A stretch of DNA of 64,000 nucleotides from assembly GCA_020854055.1 (NCBI GenBank), contig JADZGD010000137.1, positions 25,351 through 89,350 on the forward strand, in the 5' to 3' direction. The DNA comes from Bryobacterales bacterium (GTDB taxonomy: Bacteria > Acidobacteriota > Terriglobia > Bryobacterales > Bryobacteraceae). The position numbers were made by a program, and so were the translations under genes. Positions 25,784 to 34,484 of this stretch are shown here, piece after piece. Positions within the stretch are counted from its first letter, which is position 1; every line of letters starts with the position of its first letter. The notes under the pieces are model-generated. The model saw nothing but the letters and a program-made list of their open reading frames with translations. It was not told where the DNA came from and searched no databases.

Positions 25784-27663
25784 TGCCGCACGTAGATGCG
25801 AACCGGGTTGCTCTGCTGCCCGCCCGCCTCGATCATCAATTCTGCCGGACCGCCATTCACCAGATCGGGTAGTTGCGCCTCCACCAGGTAGAAGCCGACG
25901 TATCCCGGCGCCAGAATTGCCCGCGTGACCGTCAGGGGCGCGCCGTTCAACGTAGCGCGCACCGGAGCGATCACCTTGGGAGCATTCTCCAACGGCGCCG
26001 CCAGGCCTGCCGGCCAGTCAGGGCGGACGCGGCCCAGACCCGTCGCCAGAATCTGGATGCGCGAACCGGCCCGCGCCGGGTTTGCGGCGTCCAGCAACAA
26101 ACCACTCTCGCTGTCCATGACCATCGGCGCGCCATCGGCACTCGCAACAAAGATCGCCGGAGACACGGGACGCAGCGGAATACCCACCCAGAGCGAGCCG
26201 GCCGTGGATCCGAGCGAAAGCGCAAGCGAGGAGCCGGCGGCGTCAAATGGCACCTGCAATTGCGATTCGACGGCGCGCGCATCGAGCACCGGCAGGCTCC
26301 GGTCACCGGAACGGGCAGTTGTGACGCGCGCTCCGAGCACCGTCAGCAACGAGCCCGGCGCGGCCGCCCGGAGGCTGAAATCGGCAGAACTCACCACCCG
26401 GACATCCCGCAACCGGTGCGGCGCCAGCGCCGTGAAGACGCCGAAACCATCCACCGCGACAAAAAGCTGGTTCCCACCCGAGTCCAGGCGAACGTCCCGC
26501 GCCGCCGCCGGCGGGAGACCGGTCGAAATCGGCACCCAACGCGTTGCCGGGCCGGGTGCGGCCAAGTCGGTATAGGTCATCCACAGACCTGTGTCGGTAG
26601 CCACGTAGACGGCGCCGCTCGTGCGCTCGGCGGTAATGCCATGGGCGGACCCATCGGGAAGGTTGGCCGTGAGATCGTCCCAGAACAGGCCACCGTTCTC
26701 GGTCCGGAGCACGCGCGGTGAACCGCCTCCTCCTGCCAGCGCGGCCAAAGCAAGGCGCGGCTCTTTAGGGTCGACAAAGATCGACTCCACCGGGCTTCCC
26801 CCGGCCAGAGGTTCCCCCAACCAGGACCGGCCCCCATCGGCGGAGCTCCACAGCCGGCCATCCGAGGAACCGGCGTAGAGATAATTATCTAATAGGCCGT
26901 AGGCCGTGATCGTGGTTCCCAACGCGTTCGACAACGACTGCCGGATGACGCTGTCGGCCGAAGCCGCGCCGGAATGCTGCTGCCTCCAGGCGCGCTTTTC
27001 GCCCGGCGCCCATTCAATTTCCCCAACGGCGTCGGCCAGCACACGCAAACCGTTCGATCCGGCCGGCAGAGCCAAAAACCGGCGGATACCAAGATTGGGC
27101 AAATTGTCATTCAAACTCGACCAGGAGATGCCGCCGTCCACCGAATGCCACACGCCCAGGTCAGTGGCCAGCGCGATTTCCTCCGGGTTGACCGGGGAAA
27201 CGGCCAGATCGCGGAGACCGTCGCCCACCAGGGACCGGCCGTGATAGGCCGTCAGGTTCCGCCAGTTTTTTCCGCCATCCTCGGAGCGCCAGACGCTCTT
27301 GCCGGCCGCGTATAGGCGTGCCGTCGATGCCGCGCGCACGATAGCGCCCGGCTCAGGAAGAGAATCGGCAGCCGGAACCGGCCAAGCCGGCGGCGCCGGC
27401 AACCGGGATACTTCCCATTTCTCCAAATCCGCCGTCGAAAACTCGCTCTGGTTCCTGCAGAGAACGGACAACGAGGATCCATCCGCGGAGAACCAGATTC
27501 TCTCTGCCGGGCCGGTAACCAGACCCGCAAGCTGCATCTCGACCGCGGAATTACCGATATGCCGCCAGTCTGGCCGGACGCCAGCCGTCTGGGCCGCCGC
27601 GGGAACCAGCAGCAAGTTGACCGCCAGCAGAACCACCGGCAAATTTGTGGCCTTTGGACACAT
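25780..27663 (-). CDS. Secreted beta-propeller protein with Solibacter-type C-terminal domain (TIGR03437-like)
   Basis: The 627-residue protein begins MCPKATNLPVVLLAVNLLLV, a signal peptide. Residues 40-420 contain BNR/sialidase-type repeats, with Asp-box motifs such as SEDGGKNWRNL, SVDGGISWSSL, SADGGRSWLG and TENGGLFW. This is a propeller of the photosystem-assembly/sortilin kind. The last 220 residues (SLLTVLGARVTT onward to AGGQQSNPVRIYV) match my memory of the uncharacterised C-terminal domain TIGR03437, found mainly in Solibacter relatives. It has no recognised catalytic site and is probably a binding or scaffold protein. It is the first gene of the four-gene overlapping operon. Confidence 0.85.
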   Translation of the reverse strand: MCPKATNLPVVLLAVNLLLVPAAAQTAGVRPDWRHIGNSAVEMQLAGLVTGPAERIWFSADGSSLSVLCRNQSEFSTADLEKWEVSRLPAPPAWPVPAADSLPEPGAIVRAASTARLYAAGKSVWRSEDGGKNWRNLTAYHGRSLVGDGLRDLAVSPVNPEEIALATDLGVWHSVDGGISWSSLNDNLPNLGIRRFLALPAGSNGLRVLADAVGEIEWAPGEKRAWRQQHSGAASADSVIRQSLSNALGTTITAYGLLDNYLYAGSSDGRLWSSADGGRSWLGEPLAGGSPVESIFVDPKEPRLALAALAGGGGSPRVLRTENGGLFWDDLTANLPDGSAHGITAERTSGAVYVATDTGLWMTYTDLAAPGPATRWVPISTGLPPAAARDVRLDSGGNQLFVAVDGFGVFTALAPHRLRDVRVVSSADFSLRAAAPGSLLTVLGARVTTARSGDRSLPVLDARAVESQLQVPFDAAGSSLALSLGSTAGSLWVGIPLRPVSPAIFVASADGAPMVMDSESGLLLDAANPARAGSRIQILATGLGRVRPDWPAGLAAPLENAPKVIAPVRATLNGAPLTVTRAILAPGYVGFYLVEAQLPDLVNGGPAELMIEAGGQQSNPVRIYVRQ

Positions 27664-27746
27664 CCAACGAGTCCATTCTATCCCTAAAGATCGGTGCTTC
27701 GGTCTGAAAACTATTGAGATATCTGAATTTGGCACAAATTTCAACC

Positions 27747-27763
27747 TAGGCACAGAACTTGCA
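27747..27763 (+). promoter_or_regulatory. Sigma-54 (RpoN) promoter before the FecR-domain gene
   Basis: TAGGCACAGAACTTGCA has the invariant GG (27749-27750) and GC (27761-27762) with exactly 10 bases between them. Compared with the consensus TGGCAC-N5-TTGCA only the first G-flanking base differs (TAGGCAC). The predicted start is about 27773, some 26 bases before the first ATG. Confidence 0.65.
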
Positions 27764-27798
27764 ATGCAATTTTAGTGGTAGACTGATGATCTGTTGAA

Positions 27799-28674
27799 AT
27801 GGCGGTGTTGTCCCTGATGACACCGCGGAAAGAGATGCCTCGCTGGCCCAGAGTCCGGTCGCTCGGGTTCGTTTTGACGAGCCTGGTGCTGGCCGTGTGT
27901 GTAATCGGCGACCCGGCGCTGGCTCAAACCCCACCCACGTCCCTGCCTCCGGACGGCGCGCGTGTAACCCGGCTGGTTGGGCGTGTCTCCGTGTTGCGGG
28001 ATCGCTACCCGTGGGCGCTGCAGGTGGGCGACGCGGTCAAGTGCAAAGAGATTATCCAGACGGGGCCCGACGGCTACGCCACTTTCGAGGTCATTTCGGA
28101 CCACAGCACGTTCGACGTCTTTCCGAACTCCCAGGTAATCTTCCGGACCAATCCGGGTAATTGGCAGGATCTGCTGGAGATCCTGCTCGGGCGAATCAAG
28201 GTTCACATCGAACATATTGGCGGCGTTCCCAACCCCAATAAGGTCATCGCGCCGACGGCGATCATTTCCGTGCGCGGTACAACATTCGACGTGAGCGTGG
28301 AGGATGACGGATACTCAACCCTGGTCGTGGTCGATGAGGGTCAGGTATGGGTGAGGCATTCTCTGCTGCCCCAGTCGGAATGGAAACACCTGAACGAGGG
28401 CGATTACATCCGGGTGTACAAGAACGTGCCGATCGCCGAAAAGTCCTTCGACAAGGGTGGCGCGTTGCGCAAAGCGTTACGGGCGGCCGTGGAAGTCATG
28501 ATCCAGTGGCCGCGCAACACCGGCACCGGCGGGCCTTCGGCTCCAACCGGCGGCGGTGGCGGAGGCACCGGCGTGGGCGATACCAAGGCCGATCCTCCTC
28601 CGCCGCCGCCTCCTCCGCCACCTCCGCCACCGCCCCCATCGGCTCCGCCGCCAGCGCCACCGCCGGGACGCTGA
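27799..28674 (+). CDS. FecR-domain protein with polyproline tail
   Basis: The 291-residue protein has a long leader ending near DPALAQ. A FecR domain (about 60-190) follows: GDAVKCKEIIQTGPDGYATF, LLEILLGRIKVHIE, APTAIISVRGTTFDVSVEDD. FecR domains outside iron regulation are common in secreted acidobacterial proteins and may bind peptidoglycan or surface polymers. The C-terminus is Gly-rich then holds 15 consecutive prolines followed by two PPP groups, which would need EF-P during translation and could span the cell wall. The start may instead be the ATG at 27817 or 27835, the latter preceded by GGAAAGAG. It lies behind a sigma-54 promoter. Confidence 0.85.
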   Translation: MAVLSLMTPRKEMPRWPRVRSLGFVLTSLVLAVCVIGDPALAQTPPTSLPPDGARVTRLVGRVSVLRDRYPWALQVGDAVKCKEIIQTGPDGYATFEVISDHSTFDVFPNSQVIFRTNPGNWQDLLEILLGRIKVHIEHIGGVPNPNKVIAPTAIISVRGTTFDVSVEDDGYSTLVVVDEGQVWVRHSLLPQSEWKHLNEGDYIRVYKNVPIAEKSFDKGGALRKALRAAVEVMIQWPRNTGTGGPSAPTGGGGGGTGVGDTKADPPPPPPPPPPPPPPPSAPPPAPPPGR

Positions 28675-28755
28675 CCAGCCGTTCCCTGTCTGAAACCGGT
28701 GCGCGCCCACCCAATACCGATCTAATGCGAAACTGGGAAGGGCGTAATTTTTCAG

Positions 28756-29325
28756 ATGATCTCATCGAAGCTGCTGATAGTACCCTTGATCCCGATGCTC
28801 GGGTTGGCTGCCGAACCGCAGGCCGGCGCTCTGACACCGGAGTGGGACGTCGCCACCAGCCTGAAGGCCCTTTCCGCGCAAGCGCAGCGCCTAAAACCGA
28901 TCCTCGATCAGGTTAAGCCACAGGACTGGGTAGCCAAAGGAGCCTCACCGGCCTACCAGCGCCAGTTGGATGCGACAAAAAACGAGCTAACCTACCTGAC
29001 CGGCGCCATTCAGAAGCTCTCCGCCCGGCCGGAAAAACTCACCGTGGCGCTGGAAACATACTTCCGTATGCAAGCGCTCGAAACCTTCCTCGGATCGCTG
29101 GCGGAAGGTATCCGAAAGTATCAGAACGCGCCGTTGGCGGACCTGCTGCTCGGCGTGCAATCGGAAAATTGGAATAACCGCGAAAAACTGCGGCAGTACA
29201 TCGTCGATCTGGCTACCAACCAGGAACAGGAACTGAAGGTGATGGATGAGGAGACTCAGCGTTGCCGGCTCTTTCTGTCGCAGCAGCCGGCTCCGAAAAG
29301 CGCGCCGGCCAAGAGGGTCCAGTGA
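28756..29325 (+). CDS. Small exported helical protein, unknown function
   Basis: The 189-residue protein starts MISSKLLIVPLIPMLGLAAE, a signal peptide. It continues as an almost entirely alpha-helical, Leu/Gln/Lys-rich domain (about 30-175), including QRQLDATKNELTYLTGAIQK. No cysteine pairs or catalytic motifs are seen apart from a single Cys near 170. I do not recognise a family. It follows the FecR gene by 81 bases, so it is probably in the same transcript, and its stop overlaps the start of the Cys-rich gene (GTGA). Confidence 0.75.
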   Translation: MISSKLLIVPLIPMLGLAAEPQAGALTPEWDVATSLKALSAQAQRLKPILDQVKPQDWVAKGASPAYQRQLDATKNELTYLTGAIQKLSARPEKLTVALETYFRMQALETFLGSLAEGIRKYQNAPLADLLLGVQSENWNNREKLRQYIVDLATNQEQELKVMDEETQRCRLFLSQQPAPKSAPAKRVQ

Positions 29326-29486
29326 GCGAAGTTCAGCAATTCATCTGCAGCATCTGCAGCGAGCCATCGACCAGAATCTGCGTCTGGTGTACCAAGGACG
29401 CCTGCGAGAACCATCTCTGCGAGAAGTGCGGGCGGTGCAGCGACTGCTGCGAGTGCGAGGTGCGCCCGGACCTGGCGGCTTCCTGA
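29322..29486 (+). CDS. 54-residue Cys-rich zinc-binding protein
   Basis: A GTG at 29322 overlaps the upstream stop (GTGA) and is preceded by AGAGG at 6-7 bases. The product has 11 cysteines and a histidine in 54 residues, arranged as C-x2-C (9, 12), C-x2-C (20, 23) and then a dense run DACENHLCEKCGRCSDCCEC. This suggests a B-box- or RING-like zinc fold binding two or more metals. It has no leader, so it should be cytoplasmic, unlike the two exported proteins before it. I do not recognise a named family. Gene calling is supported by the coupling and the Cys pattern. Confidence 0.72.
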   Translation: MSEVQQFICSICSEPSTRICVWCTKDACENHLCEKCGRCSDCCECEVRPDLAAS

Positions 29487-29495
29487 TCTCTCCGC

Positions 29496-29969
29496 CTATT
29501 TGATCTCGGAGCTTTCGGCCGTGGCCGGTTGATTACCCCAATTCTCTCTCACAACCAGGGACTGATCCGAGAAAAAGGTACGCCGTCCGGTGCCATTATA
29601 GGCTACCGGGTCGGCATGGACGCTGTAGCCGCCCTGGTTGCCCTCAACCGTGAACTTATAGCCGGTCTTTAATCCCGCAGCCAGGTCGCCGGGTAGCAGG
29701 TCCGCCCCGTCCGGTCCGGCCTGCTTACTCGCCGGCGGACCCAGTTGCGCCAGCGTAGCAGCGTACTTGCCGAATTGCGAGTAGTATTGTGTCTGGGCGG
29801 TGTGGATCGCCATAATCTGGCGAATCGCGGCCATCTCGTTGGCATTCTGCTTGGCTCTGTCCAGTTTCGGAACGGCGATAGCGGCAATAATCAGAATGAT
29901 CGCGATGACGATCAGCAACTCGATGAGTGAGAAGCCCTTCTCGAGCGCGCGGCGCCTAGTGTAGTTCAT
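29496..29969 (-). CDS. Type IV pilin-like prepilin
   Basis: The 157-residue protein has a class III prepilin leader: RRRALEKG/FSLIELLIVIAI, with cleavage after Gly, Phe at +1 and Glu at +5. The N-terminal helix is then followed by a small globular head (about 45-155). It is likely a major or minor pilin or a type II secretion pseudopilin. No assembly genes lie in the window. GGAGGT is 4 bases before the chosen ATG, which decides the start against the one 5 codons upstream. It is downstream of pyrG on the same strand (60-base gap), with its own ribosome binding site and possibly its own promoter. Confidence 0.9.
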   Translation of the reverse strand: MNYTRRRALEKGFSLIELLIVIAIILIIAAIAVPKLDRAKQNANEMAAIRQIMAIHTAQTQYYSQFGKYAATLAQLGPPASKQAGPDGADLLPGDLAAGLKTGYKFTVEGNQGGYSVHADPVAYNGTGRRTFFSDQSLVVRENWGNQPATAESSEIK

Positions 29970-30029
29970 TTTACCTCCGGACAATCGGAATTCCCTTTTT
30001 GATAATGACGCAAATGAGCGCTTGCGCGT

Positions 30030-31688
30030 TCAACCGGCGTTCGATTCCACCGCCTGGGACAGGCTGGCAGTCTGTTTGATGCCTTCCTGGCGCCCCCTCC
30101 GGTACTCCACTGCCGCGCCGATAAAAGAACGGAACAGAGGATGCGGCTCGAGCGGCTTCGACTTGAACTCGGGGTGAAATTGGCAGCCTAAAAACCAGGG
30201 GTGGTCCGGAAGCTCGCAGATCTCCACATAGACACCGTCCTCGGTCTGGCCGGTGATCCGCAATCCAGCCGTGGTCAGGGCCTGTTCGTACTCCCGATTA
30301 AACTCGTACCGGTGGCGATGGCGTTCGCTGATCGAAGCCGCCTGGTACGCCTCGCGAGCGAGACTCTGCTCGGCCAGAAAGCAGGTATAGGCGCCCAGCC
30401 GCATGGTGCCGCCCAACTCGTCCACGCCCTTCAATTCGCGCAGTTTATAGATGACGCGGTGAGGCGTGTTCTGGTCGAATTCGGTGGAATTGGCGCGGAC
30501 CAGGCCGGCCACGTTACGGGCAAACTCGATCACCATGGTCTGCATCCCGAGACAAATGCCGAAATAGGGAACTTCGCGTTCCCGGGCAAAGCGGATGGCA
30601 TCGATCATCCCCTCAATGCCGCGATTGCCGAATCCGCCTGGAACCAGGATGCCATCGTAACCGTCAAGCCGGTCCATACAGCCAGGCCAATTCAACGGCT
30701 CGGCATCGATCCAGTCGATATTGACCTTCACGTTATGCGCCAGACCGCCGTGCAACAGCGCCTCTTTCAGGCTCTTGTAGGAATCTTCGTACTCGACATA
30801 CTTGCCCACCAGGCCGATCCGGACCTCACCCTTCGGATTCTGCATTCGGGCAATCATGCCGGACCAGCGGGCCAGGTCACGGGGGCCGGCGTCTAACTTC
30901 AACAACCGGAGCACCAGGTCGTCCACCTGCTGGTCGGCGAAGACCAGTGGAATTTCGTAGACCGATTTGACGTCCTTGGCCGTGATGACCGCGTCCACAT
31001 CCACGTCGCAGAACAGCGCGATCTTTTCCTTGACATCCTGCGGCAGAGGCCGTTCCGACCGGCACATCAAAATATCGGGCTGGATGCCAATGGCGCGCAA
31101 CTCCTTGACGCTGTGCTGGGTAGGCTTGGTCTTCAGTTCGTGGGCCGCCGCAATCCAGGGGACCAGGGTGACGTGAACAAAGATGGCATTCGAACGCCCC
31201 ACCTCGTGCCGCAACTGGCGGATCGCCTCCAGAAATGGAAGCGACTCGATGTCGCCAACCGTGCCGCCGATCTCGATCAGCACCACATCGGCGTCCTGGG
31301 AGACGCGCCGGATGCCGGCCTTGATCTCGTTGGTGACGTGAGGAATCACCTGGACCGTTTTGCCCAGGTAATCCCCGCGCCGTTCCCGCTGAATGATCGT
31401 CTCGTAGATCCGCCCCGATGTGAGATTGTTGCTTTGAGTGAGGCGGGCGTGAGTAAACCGTTCATAATGACCCAGGTCGAGGTCCGTCTCCGCCCCATCG
31501 TCGGTGACAAAGACTTCACCGTGCTGGAACGGGCTCATCGTGCCCGGATCCACGTTCAGGTAGGGGTCGAACTTCTGCAGGGTGACGCGGAGCCCCCGGC
31601 TTTCCAGCAGACAGCCGATCGAAGCGGCCGCAATCCCCTTGCCCAGGGAAGAAACAACGCCACCAGTAACAAAAATATACTTTGCCAT
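30030..31688 (-). CDS. pyrG: CTP synthase
   Basis: CTP synthase makes CTP from UTP, ATP and glutamine in the cytoplasm. The 552-residue protein starts MAKYIFVTGGVVSSLGKGI, the amidoligase P-loop, and continues with SPFQHGEVFVTDDGAETDLD and GGTVGDIESLPFLEA. The C-terminal class I glutaminase has FGICLGMQ with the catalytic cysteine and HPEFKSKP with His and Glu. Length and motif order are normal. An ATG three codons upstream is also in frame. It follows kdsB by 57 bases; in many Gram-negatives these genes also sit together, tying CTP supply to CMP-Kdo synthesis. Confidence 0.97.
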   Translation of the reverse strand: MAKYIFVTGGVVSSLGKGIAAASIGCLLESRGLRVTLQKFDPYLNVDPGTMSPFQHGEVFVTDDGAETDLDLGHYERFTHARLTQSNNLTSGRIYETIIQRERRGDYLGKTVQVIPHVTNEIKAGIRRVSQDADVVLIEIGGTVGDIESLPFLEAIRQLRHEVGRSNAIFVHVTLVPWIAAAHELKTKPTQHSVKELRAIGIQPDILMCRSERPLPQDVKEKIALFCDVDVDAVITAKDVKSVYEIPLVFADQQVDDLVLRLLKLDAGPRDLARWSGMIARMQNPKGEVRIGLVGKYVEYEDSYKSLKEALLHGGLAHNVKVNIDWIDAEPLNWPGCMDRLDGYDGILVPGGFGNRGIEGMIDAIRFAREREVPYFGICLGMQTMVIEFARNVAGLVRANSTEFDQNTPHRVIYKLRELKGVDELGGTMRLGAYTCFLAEQSLAREAYQAASISERHRHRYEFNREYEQALTTAGLRITGQTEDGVYVEICELPDHPWFLGCQFHPEFKSKPLEPHPLFRSFIGAAVEYRRGRQEGIKQTASLSQAVESNAG

Positions 31689-31745
31689 CGCATCCACACG
31701 AACCCGCCACCAGCCGCACCGGCGGCATCGGACGGAATTTGCACT

Positions 31746-32486
31746 TTATTGGTCCACTGTCCGAAGCTCGATCAGCTTCGAAACTCTTTCCAGATCCTCG
31801 GGAGTATCCACACCAAGCGATTCGTATTCAGTTTCCAGCACGCGAATGGAGAAGCCGTTTTCAAGTGCCCGCAGTTGCTCTAATTTCTCCGCCTTTTCGA
31901 GCGGACCCACGGGTAACCCGGAGTACCGCAAAAGAAAATCGCGGCGATAAACATACAGACCGACGTGTTTGAAGCAAACCGGTAACGTGTCCCGCCCGAA
32001 GGGAATCATCGAGCGGGAAAAATAAAGAGCGTTGCCGGCGGCGTCCGAGACCACTTTGACGACATTCGGATTGGTCAGTTCCTCCGGGTTCTCGATGCGC
32101 TTCTTCAACGTACTCATCGGCACATCGGAACCGTGGATCAGGCCAGTGACGGCGGCGTCAATTGCCCCGGGGTCAATCAGCGGCTCGTCGCCCTGGATGT
32201 TCACGATGAATTCGGCGGAATCCGAAGAGGCGACTTCGGCGGCGCGGTCGGTACCGGAACTGTGGCCGGCCCGCGTCATGCGTACCGCTGCGCCAAAGCG
32301 GCGGGCGGCCGCCTGTACCTCCTCGCTATCGGTAGCAATGACCACGCCGGACAGGTAGCGCGATTGGCTGGCCCGCTCGAAAACGTGCTGTACCATGGGC
32401 TTTCCGGCGATAAGGGTGAGAACTTTTCCAGGGAACCGTGTGGAGGCAAACCGGGCGGGGATCACGCCCAGAATTCTTTGCGGCAC
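31746..32486 (-). CDS. kdsB: 3-deoxy-manno-octulosonate cytidylyltransferase
   Basis: KdsB activates Kdo with CTP to CMP-Kdo for lipopolysaccharide inner core. The 246-residue sequence has the full pattern: ILGVIPARFASTRFPGKVL at the N-terminus, VVIATDSEEV, IVNIQGDEPLIDP, and LYFSRSMIPFGR. It ends in the usual LEQLRALENGFSIRVLET region. Its presence implies a Gram-negative envelope with Kdo. It is the first gene of a kdsB-pyrG pair and is divergent from the first VWFA gene with a 72-base gap. Confidence 0.96.
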   Translation of the reverse strand: MPQRILGVIPARFASTRFPGKVLTLIAGKPMVQHVFERASQSRYLSGVVIATDSEEVQAAARRFGAAVRMTRAGHSSGTDRAAEVASSDSAEFIVNIQGDEPLIDPGAIDAAVTGLIHGSDVPMSTLKKRIENPEELTNPNVVKVVSDAAGNALYFSRSMIPFGRDTLPVCFKHVGLYVYRRDFLLRYSGLPVGPLEKAEKLEQLRALENGFSIRVLETEYESLGVDTPEDLERVSKLIELRTVDQ

Positions 32487-32558
32487 AATCGATCATAACA
32501 CGAGGTGGGTAAAAACTACCGTATGTTATACTGGGCCTAGTCGAAGACGAGGAGCATC

Positions 32559-33551
32559 ATGGCCGTAACGCCTCACTGGAAGATCGTCCTTCCAATCCTT
32601 GCCTTGGCGCTGGTAGTCACCGCGTGGGCCGCCTCCGACGACACCAAGGTATCGATCACTCCGCGGACCAAGGATTCCATCGCAAAAAGTGACGCCGCCG
32701 TACCGCGCTCCAACATCCGGGTGAACTCCACCCTGGTATTGATACCGGTGACCGTAATGACTCCGCTCGGACAGGTGGTGACGGGGTTGGAGAAGGAACA
32801 TTTCCGGCTGTTTGAAGACAAAGCGGAACAGAAGATCACCCACTTTGCCAGCGAGGATGCGCCACTCAGCGTCGGATTGGTGTTCGACATCAGTGGGAGC
32901 ATGGGCAGCAAGCTCCAGAAATCGCGCCAGGCCGCGGCCCAGTTCTTCAAGACGGCCAATCCGGAAGACGAATTCTTCCTGGTGGAGTTCAACGACCGCC
33001 CGCAACTGGTGCGGCCGTTCACTCCAAACACCGAAGAGATTCAAAATCAACTCACCTTCACCCAGGCCAAAGGGCGCACGGCACTGCTCGATGGCCTTTA
33101 TCTGGCGATGAACGAGATGCGCCGGGCCAGGAACCCGCGCAAGGCCATCCTCATCATCTCCGACGGCGGCGATAACAGCAGCCGCTACACCGAGAGTGAA
33201 ATCAAGAATGCCATCCGTGAAGCCGATGTCCAGGTGTACGCCATCGGCATCTTCGAGCCGCTCTCGTCGCGCGCCCGTACGGGCGAAGAACTGGCAGGCC
33301 CCGGCTTGCTGAGCGAACTGGCCGAGCAGACCGGAGGCCGGCACTTCCCGGTGGAAAATATCAACGAATTACCCGATATCGCCGCTAAAATCGGAATCGA
33401 ACTGCGCAACCAATACGTCATCGGATACACGTCCAGCAATCAGGAGCGGAACGGAAAGTACCGCCATGTACAGGTGAAGCTCAATCAACCGCGCGGGCTG
33501 CCGCCACTGCGGGCGTACTGGCGGCTTGGATATTATGCCCCGACTCAGTAG
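32559..33551 (+). CDS. Exported VWFA-domain protein, first of two
   Basis: The 330-residue protein has a signal peptide (residues 1-25, ending near AWAA). A short beta region follows (NSTLVLIPVTVMTPLGQVVT, EHFRLFEDKAEQKITHF), then a von Willebrand A domain with a complete MIDAS: D110-I-S-G-S in LVFDISGSMGS, the conserved threonine region in AKGRTALLD, and ISDGGDN. This is the VWFA-related type abundant in acidobacteria. The role is unknown; metal-dependent protein binding outside the cell is likely. TATACT at 32527-32532 is a likely -10 box. GAGGAGC lies before the ATG. Its end overlaps the second VWFA gene by 17 bases. Confidence 0.9.
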   Translation: MAVTPHWKIVLPILALALVVTAWAASDDTKVSITPRTKDSIAKSDAAVPRSNIRVNSTLVLIPVTVMTPLGQVVTGLEKEHFRLFEDKAEQKITHFASEDAPLSVGLVFDISGSMGSKLQKSRQAAAQFFKTANPEDEFFLVEFNDRPQLVRPFTPNTEEIQNQLTFTQAKGRTALLDGLYLAMNEMRRARNPRKAILIISDGGDNSSRYTESEIKNAIREADVQVYAIGIFEPLSSRARTGEELAGPGLLSELAEQTGGRHFPVENINELPDIAAKIGIELRNQYVIGYTSSNQERNGKYRHVQVKLNQPRGLPPLRAYWRLGYYAPTQ

Positions 33552-34479
33552 GATCGCCACTATCGTCGCCTTGGCGCCGCTGGCGGTGGCCGTGTTCGCC
33601 CAGGATGAGGCGGCCACCTTCAGAGCCGACACCCGCCTGGTGGTACTGCACGCCAGTGTGCTCGACAAGAAAGAGCGGCTGGTGACGGACCTGAAACGGG
33701 ACGACTTCAAGGTCTACGAGAACGGCGTCCAACAGCAGTTGAAGGTCTTCCGGCGCGAGGATGTGCCGGTTTCACTCGGCATCGTTATCGACAACAGCGG
33801 TAGTATGCGCGAGAAACGCCAACGGGTGGAGGCCGCCGCCCTGGCCCTGGTGAAGGCGTCCAATCCGCAGGACGAAGTCTTCATCGTCAACTTTAACGAC
33901 GAGGCGTTTCTCGACGTGCCCTTCACCAGCGACATCGCCAAAATGCAGGAAGGGCTGGCACGTATCGATTCGCGCGGCGGCACGGCGATGCGCGACGCCA
34001 TCAGCGGCGCCATCGACGAGATGAAGGCTCACGCCAAGAAGGACAAGAGAATCCTGCTGGTGATTACCGACGGCAACGACAATACCAGTTCGATAACGCT
34101 GGAACGGCTGGTGGAAAAATGCAGCGGCGCCGAGATGCCGATCGCCATCTACACCATAGGGCTCCTGAACGAAGAAGAGAAGCGTGAGGCGAAAAAGGCC
34201 GAGCGGGCTTTGAATGCGTTGACCAGAGCCTCGGGCGGCCTGGCCTACTACCCGAAGCAGGCCGCGGAGGTGGATGCCCTTGCCGTGAAGGTCGCCCACG
34301 AGATCCGCAACCAGTACATCCTCGCTTATACTCCGTCCAACCCGGCGCTGGACGGCACATTCCGCCAGATCCGCGTCCAGGTACAGGGGCGCGGACTTCA
34401 GGTGCGCACGCGCACCGGTTACTACGCCGCCCCGGAGAGCATCCGGCGCGCCCGCGTTTCACAGGTCCCGCCACACTGA
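33535..34479 (+). CDS. Exported VWFA-domain protein, second of two
   Basis: The 314-residue paralogue of the preceding gene has a signal peptide (residues 1-22), the same beta segment (TRLVVLHASVLDKKERLVTD) and a VWFA domain with MIDAS D86-N-S-G-S in IVIDNSGSM, SRGGTAMRDA and ITDGNDN. It ends with the same NQYILAYTPSN and RTGYYAA region as the first copy's NQYVIGYTSSN and RLGYYAP. The pair clearly arose by tandem duplication but has diverged. The ATG lies inside the last codons of the first gene (17-base overlap), so the two are probably translationally coupled. Confidence 0.9.
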   Translation: MPRLSRIATIVALAPLAVAVFAQDEAATFRADTRLVVLHASVLDKKERLVTDLKRDDFKVYENGVQQQLKVFRREDVPVSLGIVIDNSGSMREKRQRVEAAALALVKASNPQDEVFIVNFNDEAFLDVPFTSDIAKMQEGLARIDSRGGTAMRDAISGAIDEMKAHAKKDKRILLVITDGNDNTSSITLERLVEKCSGAEMPIAIYTIGLLNEEEKREAKKAERALNALTRASGGLAYYPKQAAEVDALAVKVAHEIRNQYILAYTPSNPALDGTFRQIRVQVQGRGLQVRTRTGYYAAPESIRRARVSQVPPH

Positions 34480-34484
34480 GAGAG

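Noticed and set aside
32526..33344. A 272-codon minus-strand frame opposite the first VWFA gene.
   Set aside because: Antisense to a gene with an intact signal peptide and MIDAS domain.
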